A DNA stretch of 64,000 nt from Elusimicrobium sp. An273 (lineage in GTDB: Bacteria; Elusimicrobiota; Elusimicrobia; Elusimicrobiales; Elusimicrobiaceae), in NCBI RefSeq assembly GCF_002159705.1, contig NZ_NFJD01000003.1, forward strand, positions 62,001 to 126,000. The letters are read 5' to 3'. Both the position numbers and the translations under genes were made by a program. How positions within the stretch are numbered: the stretch's first letter is position 1; the number at the start of each line of letters is the position of its first letter. Of the stretch, positions 18,734 through 27,100 are shown in pieces. The notes under the pieces are model-generated. The model had not been told where the DNA came from and ran no database searches. It saw only the letters and a program-made list of their open reading frames with translations.

Positions 18734-19627
18734 ATGAAAAAAACTTGGCTTTCTGCAATTCTCATTTTGTGCCTGGGGGCCTGCTACACCCCGCTTAACA
18801 ACTCCGGAGTGGCCACCACCAAACCGTGGTTGGAAGTTTCCGGCAAAAAACTGGATTTTGACGGCAAGCAGTATGATTCCTGCTACCAGTTTAACATTCA
18901 CTTCTGGCCGCCGGAAGCCGTGGAACAAATAGATCTGCAAAAGTCCTGCATTTCCGCTTGCTGCTGGCGCAGCGACCAGGATGAAGTAACCTTGGATTTT
19001 AATAAAAATTTTGAACGGGACTTGGCCTATTACGGCCGCGCAAAAAAGTACTCCCCCGACAAAATTACCTTCAAAGTAACCCACTCCAATCTGGTCAATA
19101 CCACCAAGGTAACAGTTACCCCGCGGGGCGTCATCAAAAACAACGGGTTGGTAAAGCTTTCCTACAAAGAATACGAAAACCCCTCCCGCTTGGCCCAGCT
19201 GGAAGCGATGTCCCGCCAGCTGCAAACCCGCCGCAATGCGTACTTAAACGAACAGCGACAGCAGCAAGATGAAGCAGCACGCAATTCCAAAAAGAAAAAT
19301 AAAGAAGAACAGTCTGCCGAGGCCCGCGCCAAAGCGCTGCTGGTGCGCAAGGCGGGCACCAAAATTGATACGTATTTCTACGAGATGAACAAAACCTACA
19401 CCCGCCAAGGCGCAGTATTTATGTTAAGCGAGCGCATTTTAAACACTTCGCCGCTAAATACGCAAGGGGATTATTCTATCTCCTGCCACGCCCAGGCAAG
19501 AACGGGCATAAATTCCAAAAAGCTGAAAGCTTCTTCTTTTTCCTGCGGAACTTGGCGCGTAAGCCTGCAAGACGAAACCGTCCTTCCCGACGACCGCAAA
19601 GCCTTGCAGATTATGCAGCAACAGTAG
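18734..19627 (+). CDS. Lipoprotein of unknown function
   Basis: Not recognised. 297 residues with a lipobox ending at Cys17 (LCLGAC). The N-terminal part has several cysteines (SCYQF, SCISACCW); a long charged, Gln/Lys/Glu-rich coiled-coil-like stretch spans about residues 155-205; the C-terminus has another Cys pair. It diverges from the channel gene with only 41 bp between start codons and appears to use a -10 box placed directly before the ATG. Confidence 0.75.
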   Translation: MKKTWLSAILILCLGACYTPLNNSGVATTKPWLEVSGKKLDFDGKQYDSCYQFNIHFWPPEAVEQIDLQKSCISACCWRSDQDEVTLDFNKNFERDLAYYGRAKKYSPDKITFKVTHSNLVNTTKVTVTPRGVIKNNGLVKLSYKEYENPSRLAQLEAMSRQLQTRRNAYLNEQRQQQDEAARNSKKKNKEEQSAEARAKALLVRKAGTKIDTYFYEMNKTYTRQGAVFMLSERILNTSPLNTQGDYSISCHAQARTGINSKKLKASSFSCGTWRVSLQDETVLPDDRKALQIMQQQ

Positions 19628-19648
19628 AAACCCTTCTGTCGCCTTCAG

Positions 19649-19678
19649 GCGGAGCCCGTTGGGCTCCGCTTTTTTTAT
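19649..19678 (+). terminator. Terminator of the lipoprotein gene
   Basis: Stem GCGGAGCCC/GGGCTCCGC followed by eight T. Confidence 0.85.
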
Positions 19679-19728
19679 CTGATGTTCTCTACCCATGTTA
19701 CGAAAGGTCATCTCCCCCCATTTAAACA

Positions 19729-19764
19729 CAAAAAACCCCGGGCGTTTTCGCCCGGGGTTTTGCC
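19729..19764. terminator. Terminator of the OmpA-like gene
   Basis: Stem AAACCCCGGGCG/CGCCCGGGGTTT with an A run on the left (T tract for the minus gene ending at 19779). Confidence 0.85.
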
Positions 19765-19778
19765 TGTATGCTTACGAG

Positions 19779-20309
19779 TTAATAAATAGCGTTCCAAACG
19801 CGGGTTGTGAAAGAAAATTCCACCCGGCGGTTGGTGCGGCGGCCGTCGCTGGAGTTATCCAGCGTCAGCGGGCGGTCTTTCCCGTAGGAGTGGATCCGGA
19901 TGCGCTCCGCATTCACGCCGCGGCTGACCAAATAGGCCTTCATCGCCGCCGCGCGCGAGGCGCCCAGCCAATAGTTGTATTCTTTGGAGCCCAACACGTC
20001 CGTATGGCCTTCCACGATTAAATGCAAAGACGGGTGCGAGTTCATCACGTTGGCCACTTTATCCAAGAAAGGATAGGCGTAATCCGGCGGGCGAATAGAG
20101 TCAAACTCGTACGTAATGGCCGGCAGTTTAAGCGTTTTTGCCATGCGGGCCTCGCTTTGGTTGTAAAGTTTTTCGTTCTTCTTGGCCTGTTCTTCAATAA
20201 TAGGGTCGCGCTTGGCCGGCCGCGGGATATCTTCGTCCTGTTTCTGGGCGGAAGAGCACGCGCATAAAGCCGCTGCGCATAAAAATAACAAAACGGATTT
20301 TCCTTTCAT
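19779..20309 (-). CDS. OmpA/Pal-like peptidoglycan-associated lipoprotein
   Basis: Outer-membrane lipoprotein that likely ties the outer membrane to peptidoglycan. The ATG at 20309 follows CAGGAGGAAAC, giving 176 residues with a lipobox LCAC (Cys18). The C-terminal OmpA domain shows IVEGHTDVLGSKEYN, LGASRAAAMKAYLVSRGV, and GRRTNRRVEFSF, including the Asp and Arg that contact diaminopimelate in this family. No tolB or tolQRA neighbours, so it is not clearly Pal. It lies immediately beside the candidate replication origin. Confidence 0.87.
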   Translation of the reverse strand: MKGKSVLLFLCAAALCACSSAQKQDEDIPRPAKRDPIIEEQAKKNEKLYNQSEARMAKTLKLPAITYEFDSIRPPDYAYPFLDKVANVMNSHPSLHLIVEGHTDVLGSKEYNYWLGASRAAAMKAYLVSRGVNAERIRIHSYGKDRPLTLDNSSDGRRTNRRVEFSFTTRVWNAIY

Positions 20310-20376
20310 AAGTTTCCTCCTGTCCAAATTATAGCAAAACCACATAAAAAACGTGTAACAATTTCCATATTCCCAG

Positions 20377-20660
20377 TTATCCACACGCTGTGGATAACCT
20401 GTGGATAATTACGCTTTTACTCTACATTTATCCACAAAAAAGCGTTTTTTGGGGCAAACTTTAAAGCGCGAAAAAGAAGAGTTGTGGATAACCCCGTTTT
20501 TTTGTGGATAACTTTGCCTTTGTATAGGGGAATAATTTATTTTTCCTTCTTTTCCCCGACGGAAAAATTCAAAATGCTTATTTTTTCCCCTCTTTTTATA
20601 TTTTTTAAAAAAACTGTTGACAAGTCGCCTTTTTTTTGCATAAAAGGGCTTTTTTAAAGC
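20377..20660. other. Candidate chromosomal replication origin (oriC): six DnaA boxes plus AT-rich region
   Basis: The only stretch over 300 bp without a gene (20310-20664). Six perfect copies of the consensus TTATCCACA occur within 135 bp: plus strand at 20377-20385 and 20428-20436; minus strand at 20389-20397, 20400-20408, 20483-20491 and 20503-20511. To their right, about 20521-20660, the DNA is strongly AT-rich with T runs and could be the unwinding element. Dense perfect boxes in an intergenic region are the hallmark of bacterial oriC. No dnaA, dnaN or gyrB is nearby, so identity rests on the boxes. A datA-like DnaA titration site is the main alternative. Confidence 0.75.
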
Positions 20661-20664
20661 ATTT

Positions 20665-21636
20665 TTATTGTTTTTTAAGCTTTATTTTTACAGAAAACGC
20701 CTTTTTATCCACACCCCCGCTGATTTTGACCTTTCCCGGCTCCGCACCTGCCACCGGGGTCAGTTCCCCTTTCAGCGGATTCCAATTCAAATAAGGCGGG
20801 CTTATGCGCAACGAATCGGGCACATACGCAAACGTGGCGCCGTTGTTTAACCGCGCGGTTACCGTCAGTATGGATTTTTCATCCGAATCCAACGTCAGCA
20901 CAGGGCAATCCACTTCCGCTTTCAGCCGACGCAAAGTAACGTCTTGCTGCGGGGCCGAAAGATAGTTCCAATCCACCCCTTCAAACAATCCCGCCGCCGA
21001 AGACACATACGCCAAAGCAAAATTTTTGCCGTATTCCAAACCGGCCTGCTCCAATTTTTGCTGAGCCAAGGCCAGCTCGGACTGGCGGCCCGTCACAAAT
21101 ATCCGAGGAGCACCCGATAGCGGCAATTGAAACTGCTCAATCGCATCGGCGCCGGAAGCCAAGGCCACCGCCCCAAACAAATGCGGTTTGGCCAGCAAGG
21201 CCAGTGCCGTCAAGGCGGCATTTTTCCCTTGGGCCGCAATGCCCCGGTGGGAGCTGTCGGCAAAGGTAAGATAATTGGTATCAATATAGGGAATTAACTC
21301 CCGCGAGATAAATTCGATAATCTGTTCCCGGTTTTGATAATCCTCTTCGGTAAAGTCAATCCCCACGGCCAAGACGTGATTTTTTTCCACAAAATCTTGC
21401 GCCTCCTGGGCGTTTTTCGGGCCGGCCCCCAGCACATACACCACCGGATAGCGTTTGGAGAGTGGGACGGCTTTTTCCGGCAGGAAAACGGTCAGCGTAT
21501 GTTGGTTGCCCAATACGGCAGACGGAAAATGCACAAAAGTTTCCCGTCCGGGATTAATAATCATAATTTCTTCTTCCTGGGCCATGCCCCAAGAAGCCAT
21601 CAGTAAACACGCCAGTGCAAGGTAAAATTTTTTCAT
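20665..21636 (-). CDS. Exported esterase-fold protein lacking the nucleophile serine
   Basis: Looks like an alpha/beta hydrolase of the esterase D/enterochelin esterase type, 323 residues with a signal peptide (MKKFYLALACLLMASWGMAQ). RYPVVYVLGAG and ELIPYIDTNY match the family core. Where active members read GHSMGG, this one has GIAAQGKNA, so the catalytic serine is absent, while the flanking ALTALALLAKPHLFGAVALASG framework is kept in pieces. It is probably a non-catalytic binding protein. The C-terminus adds a small beta-rich region. There is no ribosome binding site; TACAAT lies seven bases before the ATG. Confidence 0.7.
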   Translation of the reverse strand: MKKFYLALACLLMASWGMAQEEEIMIINPGRETFVHFPSAVLGNQHTLTVFLPEKAVPLSKRYPVVYVLGAGPKNAQEAQDFVEKNHVLAVGIDFTEEDYQNREQIIEFISRELIPYIDTNYLTFADSSHRGIAAQGKNAALTALALLAKPHLFGAVALASGADAIEQFQLPLSGAPRIFVTGRQSELALAQQKLEQAGLEYGKNFALAYVSSAAGLFEGVDWNYLSAPQQDVTLRRLKAEVDCPVLTLDSDEKSILTVTARLNNGATFAYVPDSLRISPPYLNWNPLKGELTPVAGAEPGKVKISGGVDKKAFSVKIKLKKQ

Positions 21637-21768
21637 ATGGCTTATTGTATCATATATCTAAAAACATTCGGAACAGGGCCTAACCGGGCTATGGGTCTAA
21701 AGGCCCTTGCCGTTTTGTACAGAAACAAGTAAAGTATGATAAAGAAACCGATTTACCAGGAGTTGTTT

Positions 21769-21933
21769 ATGAAGAATCAAACCAATCTACGTTTTTTGCT
21801 CGCCCTAGGAAACACCAAAATTGTGGTGCTAAAAGACCACGAGGATTTGCAGGTTTACTCCAACCATACCGAAAAACGTCAAAAAAACACGGTGGCGGCC
21901 GAGCGTTTGACGGAAGCGCTTACCCTGCACTGA
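21769..21933 (+). CDS. Small hypothetical protein
   Basis: Not recognised. The ATG at 21769 follows CCAGGAG at good spacing, giving 54 residues (MKNQTNLRFLLALGNTKIVV at the start). Short, basic and soluble, without a signal peptide. It is followed by a hairpin terminator, which supports it as a real small gene; a longer reading from 21736 is less likely. Confidence 0.55.
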   Translation: MKNQTNLRFLLALGNTKIVVLKDHEDLQVYSNHTEKRQKNTVAAERLTEALTLH

Positions 21934-21957
21934 TTTTTTCCCTTTTCCCCATTATTT

Positions 21958-21986
21958 ATCCGCTGCGTTAAGCGGCGGATTTTTTA
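21958..21986 (+). terminator. Terminator of the small gene
   Basis: Stem ATCCGC/GCGGAT (21958-21963 with 21975-21980) followed by TTTTT. Confidence 0.7.
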
Positions 21987-22043
21987 TGCCTTTGCATAAG
22001 CCTTTTCCCCTTTAATGCTATAATTAAAATAAGGATAATAAAT

Positions 22044-23081
22044 ATGAAAAAAACACTTTTTTTACTGATAGCCGTACTGGTTACGGCGCTTAACTGCCCG
22101 GCGCAATCCAAGCTGCAACAAGCGCTGCCCCTGCTGCAAAAGAACAACCGCTCCGCGGCCGAAAACCAACAGGTGCTCACCCTTTTCCGCTCCGCCAAAG
22201 ATCCGGACACCGTCTTTGCGGCCGGCGCCAGCTTGGTTAAAATTCCGCCGTCTAAAATTCAAGAACCGGTGTTGTTTAACCTGATTTTAAAAGAAGACGA
22301 TCCGCTGAAACAAACTTTTGCCGCCATTATCGTTACCGCTATGGGCGACGGAACGGAAGAACTGCTGCCCCTGGTGCAGGGAGCGCTGGAAAGCAAGGAT
22401 CCTATTCTTCAATCTTATGCGGCCGGGGCGTATGGTCTTTTAAATCCGGAAGATAAAGCCTACACGTCCCAGGTAGTGCGCTTGTATGCCTTTGATTCGG
22501 CTTTTGCCCTGCGCGCCATGAACCGCCTGGCGGACAATTCCAAACAACTGCTTAAATACTTAAAACAGGCTTCTTCGTCGGCCGATGCCGCCACCCGCGC
22601 CGCCGCCGCCACGTGGCTGGGTTCGCTGCATTCCGAAGATGCGGCTAAGCAATTATTAAAAATGGCCAAAACCGAAACCGATTCTTCCGTGCAAACCCAA
22701 ATTGCCATCGGCCTTGCCTTAAACCGCTCTTATACGCAAGAAGAAACGGCCAAAGGCTTGCGCAAAAATTATACCGATCCGTCTTCCGCCACGTATGCGC
22801 TGGCGCTTGGATTTATGACGGGAAACGCCGCCGAAACCATCCGCCAAGGGCTGCAAAGCGCCCATAAAAACGAACGCATCAACTCCGCCCGCGCCGCGGC
22901 GTATATGGCGGGAGTTCTGTCCAATCCGGACGCTTTTAATTATACCTCAGACCGCGCGTTTGACACGGGGCTTCTTAAAAGCATGATTCCGCAATTAAAA
23001 TTGCTGGCCAAAACGGGGGATGATTCCGTCAAAATTTATGCGGAAAACGCCTTGCGCCAAATTGAAAAGCTGATGAACTGA
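22044..23081 (+). CDS. Exported HEAT-repeat protein
   Basis: Exported helical-repeat protein of 345 residues with a signal peptide (MKKTLFLLIAVLVTALNC). The mature part is built of about seven HEAT-like helical pairs, for example DPILQSYAAGAYGLL, AATRAAAATWLGSLH, and SSVQTQIAIGLALN. Likely a periplasmic protein-binding scaffold; no enzyme motif. TATAAT lies at 22019 and AAGGAT before the ATG. The dUTPase gene starts two bases after its stop codon, so the two are co-transcribed, though no functional link is apparent. Confidence 0.8.
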   Translation: MKKTLFLLIAVLVTALNCPAQSKLQQALPLLQKNNRSAAENQQVLTLFRSAKDPDTVFAAGASLVKIPPSKIQEPVLFNLILKEDDPLKQTFAAIIVTAMGDGTEELLPLVQGALESKDPILQSYAAGAYGLLNPEDKAYTSQVVRLYAFDSAFALRAMNRLADNSKQLLKYLKQASSSADAATRAAAATWLGSLHSEDAAKQLLKMAKTETDSSVQTQIAIGLALNRSYTQEETAKGLRKNYTDPSSATYALALGFMTGNAAETIRQGLQSAHKNERINSARAAAYMAGVLSNPDAFNYTSDRAFDTGLLKSMIPQLKLLAKTGDDSVKIYAENALRQIEKLMN

Positions 23082-23083
23082 TT

Positions 23084-23515
23084 ATGAATCCGATTACCAT
23101 AAAAGTAAAAAAATTAGATCCCCGCGCCCTGCTGCCCCACCGCGCGCACCCGACCGATTCCGGCGCGGATTTGTTTGCCCTGGAACGCACCGTCCTGCCG
23201 GCGCGCACCGTCGTAAAAGTACGCACGGGAATTGCCGTAGAACTGCCGGAGAACACTTCCGGCATTATCTGGGGCAAAAGTTCGGTGGAAAGCAAAGGCA
23301 TTAAGGCCATGGCGGGCCTGGTGGACGCACCGTACCGCGGCGAATTACTGGTGTGTATGTACAACCTAAACGAAACGGATTTTGTGTTTGAAGCCGGGCA
23401 AAAAGTGGCCCAGTTGGTCGTTTTGCCTACGATTTATCCGGCTTTTGAGGAAACGGACACGCTGTCCGATACGGCCCGCGGAGCGGGCGGATTTGGCAGC
23501 ACGGGCGAACACTAA
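23084..23515 (+). CDS. dut: dUTP diphosphatase
   Basis: Hydrolyses dUTP to dUMP and PPi, keeping uracil out of DNA. 143 residues, trimeric dUTPase fold. Motif 1 is HPTDSGADLFA, motif 2 GKSSVESKG, motif 3 GLVDAPYRGEL with the catalytic Asp, motif 4 AQLVVLP, and motif 5 GAGGFGSTG. All five are present in order, including the phosphate-binding Ser and the final Gly-rich lid. Its start is two bases after the HEAT gene with only a weak ribosome site, suggesting coupling. Confidence 0.95.
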   Translation: MNPITIKVKKLDPRALLPHRAHPTDSGADLFALERTVLPARTVVKVRTGIAVELPENTSGIIWGKSSVESKGIKAMAGLVDAPYRGELLVCMYNLNETDFVFEAGQKVAQLVVLPTIYPAFEETDTLSDTARGAGGFGSTGEH

Positions 23516-23530
23516 ACGCTTTGCAAAACA

Positions 23531-23560
23531 AAAGGCCTGCTTGAAAGCAGGCCTTTTTTT
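23531..23560. terminator. Terminator between dut and the converging pilin gene
   Basis: 12-bp stem AAAGGCCTGCTT/AAGCAGGCCTTT followed by TTTT. Confidence 0.85.
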
Positions 23561-23575
23561 GTGGAAACAAACAAA

Positions 23576-24034
23576 TTAATTGGCTAATTCATACCCGGAA
23601 CTGCGGAATGATTTGCATAAATCAGCCGAGGAAGAGCCGGTGGACACACAGTCTTTCTTGTCCGGGGTGTCGCTTAAGTTGTTGTACAACCGCAGGGTGT
23701 ATTGGTCGTTATCCCCCAACCGACGGGTAATTTCCAAGCGGTTTCCGTTGGATAAATCATACAAGAAGTATTCCGTTGCATACCGCGTGGCGGACGCATT
23801 CCACTCCCCGCCCGAAAGCCGGATATCCAACGACGCCCGCGTGGTGGGATATTCATTCGGCCGCTCGTTAATGGCGCGGTTCATGGAATTTAAAATGGCA
23901 TTCCCGTTTACAAACGCTTCCGACGCGCGGGATTTTTCCACCGCCGTTTCATACTGCGGCAACGCAATGGCAGACAAAATGCCGATAATCAATACAACCA
24001 CCAACAATTCAATTAAGGTAAACCCTTTTTGCAT
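23576..24034 (-). CDS. Type IV pilin-like protein (pilin 1)
   Basis: Pilin or pseudopilin of 152 residues. The ATG at 24034 follows AGGAGGAAAC. A very short leader (MQKG) precedes the prepilin peptidase site G/F and the hydrophobic helix FTLIELLVVVLIIGILS with Glu at +5. The C-terminal region has a Cys pair (KDCVS and DLCKSF) that likely forms the pilin disulfide loop. Monocistronic, with no pilus assembly genes nearby. One of five such genes in the window. Confidence 0.88.
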   Translation of the reverse strand: MQKGFTLIELLVVVLIIGILSAIALPQYETAVEKSRASEAFVNGNAILNSMNRAINERPNEYPTTRASLDIRLSGGEWNASATRYATEYFLYDLSNGNRLEITRRLGDNDQYTLRLYNNLSDTPDKKDCVSTGSSSADLCKSFRSSGYELAN

Positions 24035-24104
24035 GGTGTTTCCTCCTAAAAATAATTCTTCTTTATGGTATAAAAACAACTCCCGCCAACACAAGCCTAA
24101 TCTT

Positions 24105-24133
24105 AAAAACCCCGGCCTCTAAAAGCGCCGGGG
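24105..24133 (-). terminator. Terminator of the multi-PAS gene
   Basis: Stem CCCCGGC/GCCGGGG (24110-24116 with 24127-24133), with T tract in the minus direction (A run 24105-24109). Confidence 0.8.
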
Positions 24134-24157
24134 CGTAAATACAGTGCAGTTTCCCGC

Positions 24158-27100
24158 TTAAGATTCCGACGCTATTAAGGCATAGCCGTCAATCTTTCCG
24201 TCGGAGTCTTTGCAGGCAAACACGTCCCACCCCGTATCTTCGTACAGGCCGTTTTCGTGCAGCAAATCCATCCGCACTTGGAACGCATTGCCGGCGGCGG
24301 AATTCTCGGCCGCTTTAAACATCCGTTTGGAGATATCTTCATTGCGGATTACCTCCGTAAAGAAGTCCCTGCCCACGATATTGCTGGTTCGCCGGCCGGT
24401 AATTTCCAGAAACGGCTTATTGACAAACGTAATGGTGTAATCCAAGTCCATCATCACGGCCGGCATTTCCACATATTCCAACGTGCGGGCCAAAGAGCGG
24501 GACGCTTCGCTGAGCATTTTGCCCGTTTGGCGCAGCTCAATGCGCAGGCTTAACAGGCGGGACATAATACCCATCAGCTCCTCGGCTCCCTGTCCAAAGT
24601 CATGGCGCGGCGCGCGGGAAGCAAAACACAACGCCCCCTGCACCTTGCCGGACACATACAGCGGTGCCGCCAGCAACGAGCCAAAGCCTTTTTCTTTATG
24701 CAGGCAATGCGTGCAGGTGGCGCTGGACAGATCCGGGAAAATGACCACATTTCCGTCCGGCACGTCCACCAAGCATTCTTCCACCGGGAAGGTCATGTAG
24801 CGCTCGATATTAAAGTCATTGTCCGTGACATAGACGATATGGCTTTCCAGGCCCAATTTGCCTTGGTCAAAGCGAATGACCAAGCCCACATCGGCCGGGA
24901 ATGTTTTCAATCCAAACGCCAAGATTTTATCCACTTGTTCGGTAATGGAAAGGCCGGGCTCGCTGGCCAGACGGTACAATTCATGGATTTTCTCGTCGTA
25001 TGCGTGCTGTTCGGACATATCTTTCACCCACAGCACCGTTTCGGCGCGGCCGGTAATCGGAGTAACGGTTGCTTCAAAATAATGCAAGGTACCCGATACT
25101 CGCCATTCAAATTCAAACCGCGTGCTGACATTGATGGACAACGCTTCCTTAATGGCGAACAACGCCCGGGAAGCCGCTTCCTGCGGCCAATACGTGCCCG
25201 GCTTTTTATCCAAAAACACTTTGGAGGCCTGGTCATTGTCAAAATACGCCAAATTGGAATATACTTCCAGCACACGTCCGTCGCTGTCCGTTTTTAAATA
25301 CAACCCCGGCAGCGCCTGCCGCACGCTTTTGAGTTCTTGGGCTTCCTTGGAATCTTTAGACACCTCATCCAATTCTTCGGACAAATCCCGCACGACCACC
25401 AAGGCGGCATCTTTGCTGGGCAAGTCCAGCGCGGTTAGCACCACGTGGGCTTCAAAAGCAGACCCGTCTTTCTTGCGAACGGAAAGCTTAAACGACGTTT
25501 TCCCTTCCAAAGCCAGTTCTTCCTGGGCATGATCCAGAATTTCTTTGCAGCGGCTGGAATTATGTTCTTTATCAAAGAACAAATCTCTAAACGGCATATG
25601 CACCAATTCGTCGTGCGTGAAACCCAACTTGCGGGAAAGGAACTTGTTGGCCTGCTCAATATGCCCGAAACGGCCGTTTTCAAACAAGACCGAGAAAACC
25701 ACCCCTTCCGTGGCTTCCAGCAAGGCGTTTAACTGGGCGGAACGCTCCTCCAGAATTTTCATAATCTGACGGTGGAACGCCATATTGCGCAAGACGAATA
25801 AATACCGCCCGTCCGCTTCTTTTACGGCCGTCAGCCGAATGGCCGTATTTTCCAATCCGCTGGCCAGGTTAATATGATATTCCCGGTTGGCAAGCGAGCC
25901 GTCCTGCTGCAGCGTTTTTAAATCTTCTTCCAGCCGCGGCAGGGAGTCCGCATCAAACAAGCGGCGCAAATCCTGCCCGATCAGCTCGTCTTCCTCCAAT
26001 TGGCACAGGGAGCAAAATAAATCATTGCAAACTTCTATTTTCCAGCCATCTCCACACAAAGCGTACGGCTCACTATTGGGCAACACCAACATCTCTTGCG
26101 AAGTTTTGCTAATAATCATCGGCGGAGCCGGCGGTTTAGGCGCCGTATGTTCCTGCGGTTTAGGCGCAGCGGGCGCTTCCGGCTGTTTGGGCGCGGCCGG
26201 CGGAGGCGGAACAACCGGGGCGGATTTTGCTTCTTTCCGCTCCAAGAACACCACGTAATCGGCCTCTACGGTGCCGTCTTTTGCGTCGCGCTTATTAATC
26301 GGCACGAAACTCACCGAAAGCGGCAATTTTCCAGTTCCTTCAATCCGGCCCGGGAACATTTTAGCCGCCCGGTCAAAGTCAAACACATAATCCATATGAG
26401 CGGGCTGTCCGGCACGCAGCTGCTTGCGCGCCGCCAAGGAAACGGCCGGTTTCATATAGACGTTTCGGTAGAAGTTTTTGTCCGCGTCCGTAAAATCAAA
26501 CATTTTCCGGCACGCTTCATTCATCACGCTGATATAGCCTTTGTGCGACAGAATAAAAGCGGGCGTAACGCTTTTTTCAAACGCGGCGCGGAAGCATTCC
26601 CGCTCGGTTTTCACTTCCCGCAGCATCCGGTTGGAAGACGTTACATCGCGCACGAAGCACAGCACAATGCGCCGGCCCAAGTATTTCGAGGCCACCGCCG
26701 CAAACTCCGTTTCCACTTCCTGCCCGCCTTTCTTGAGAAAATGAACATCAATGGCGGAAGAGGCATCGTCCGCCCCGGAAACCACGGCGTCATACTTGTC
26801 TTTCAGGAACATCTGGTGGTCTTCGGCCACCATATCCAAAATTTTCTTTCCGGTTACTTCTTTTACATCTTCATAATTTAAGATATGGCACAAGGCGCGG
26901 TTGGCATAAATTATTTTTCCGTCTTCCAGGATGATAATGCCTTCGCGGGCGTTTTCCACCAGCAGGGTGTTTTTGTCGCTGGCTTCGCGGATTTGCTTTT
27001 CCATTTTGGTCTTGGCCGTAATATCTTCCGATACCACCAACAGACAATTGGGCGTGCCGTCCACATTAAACACAGGCGTTTTTACCGTGTGCATAATTTT

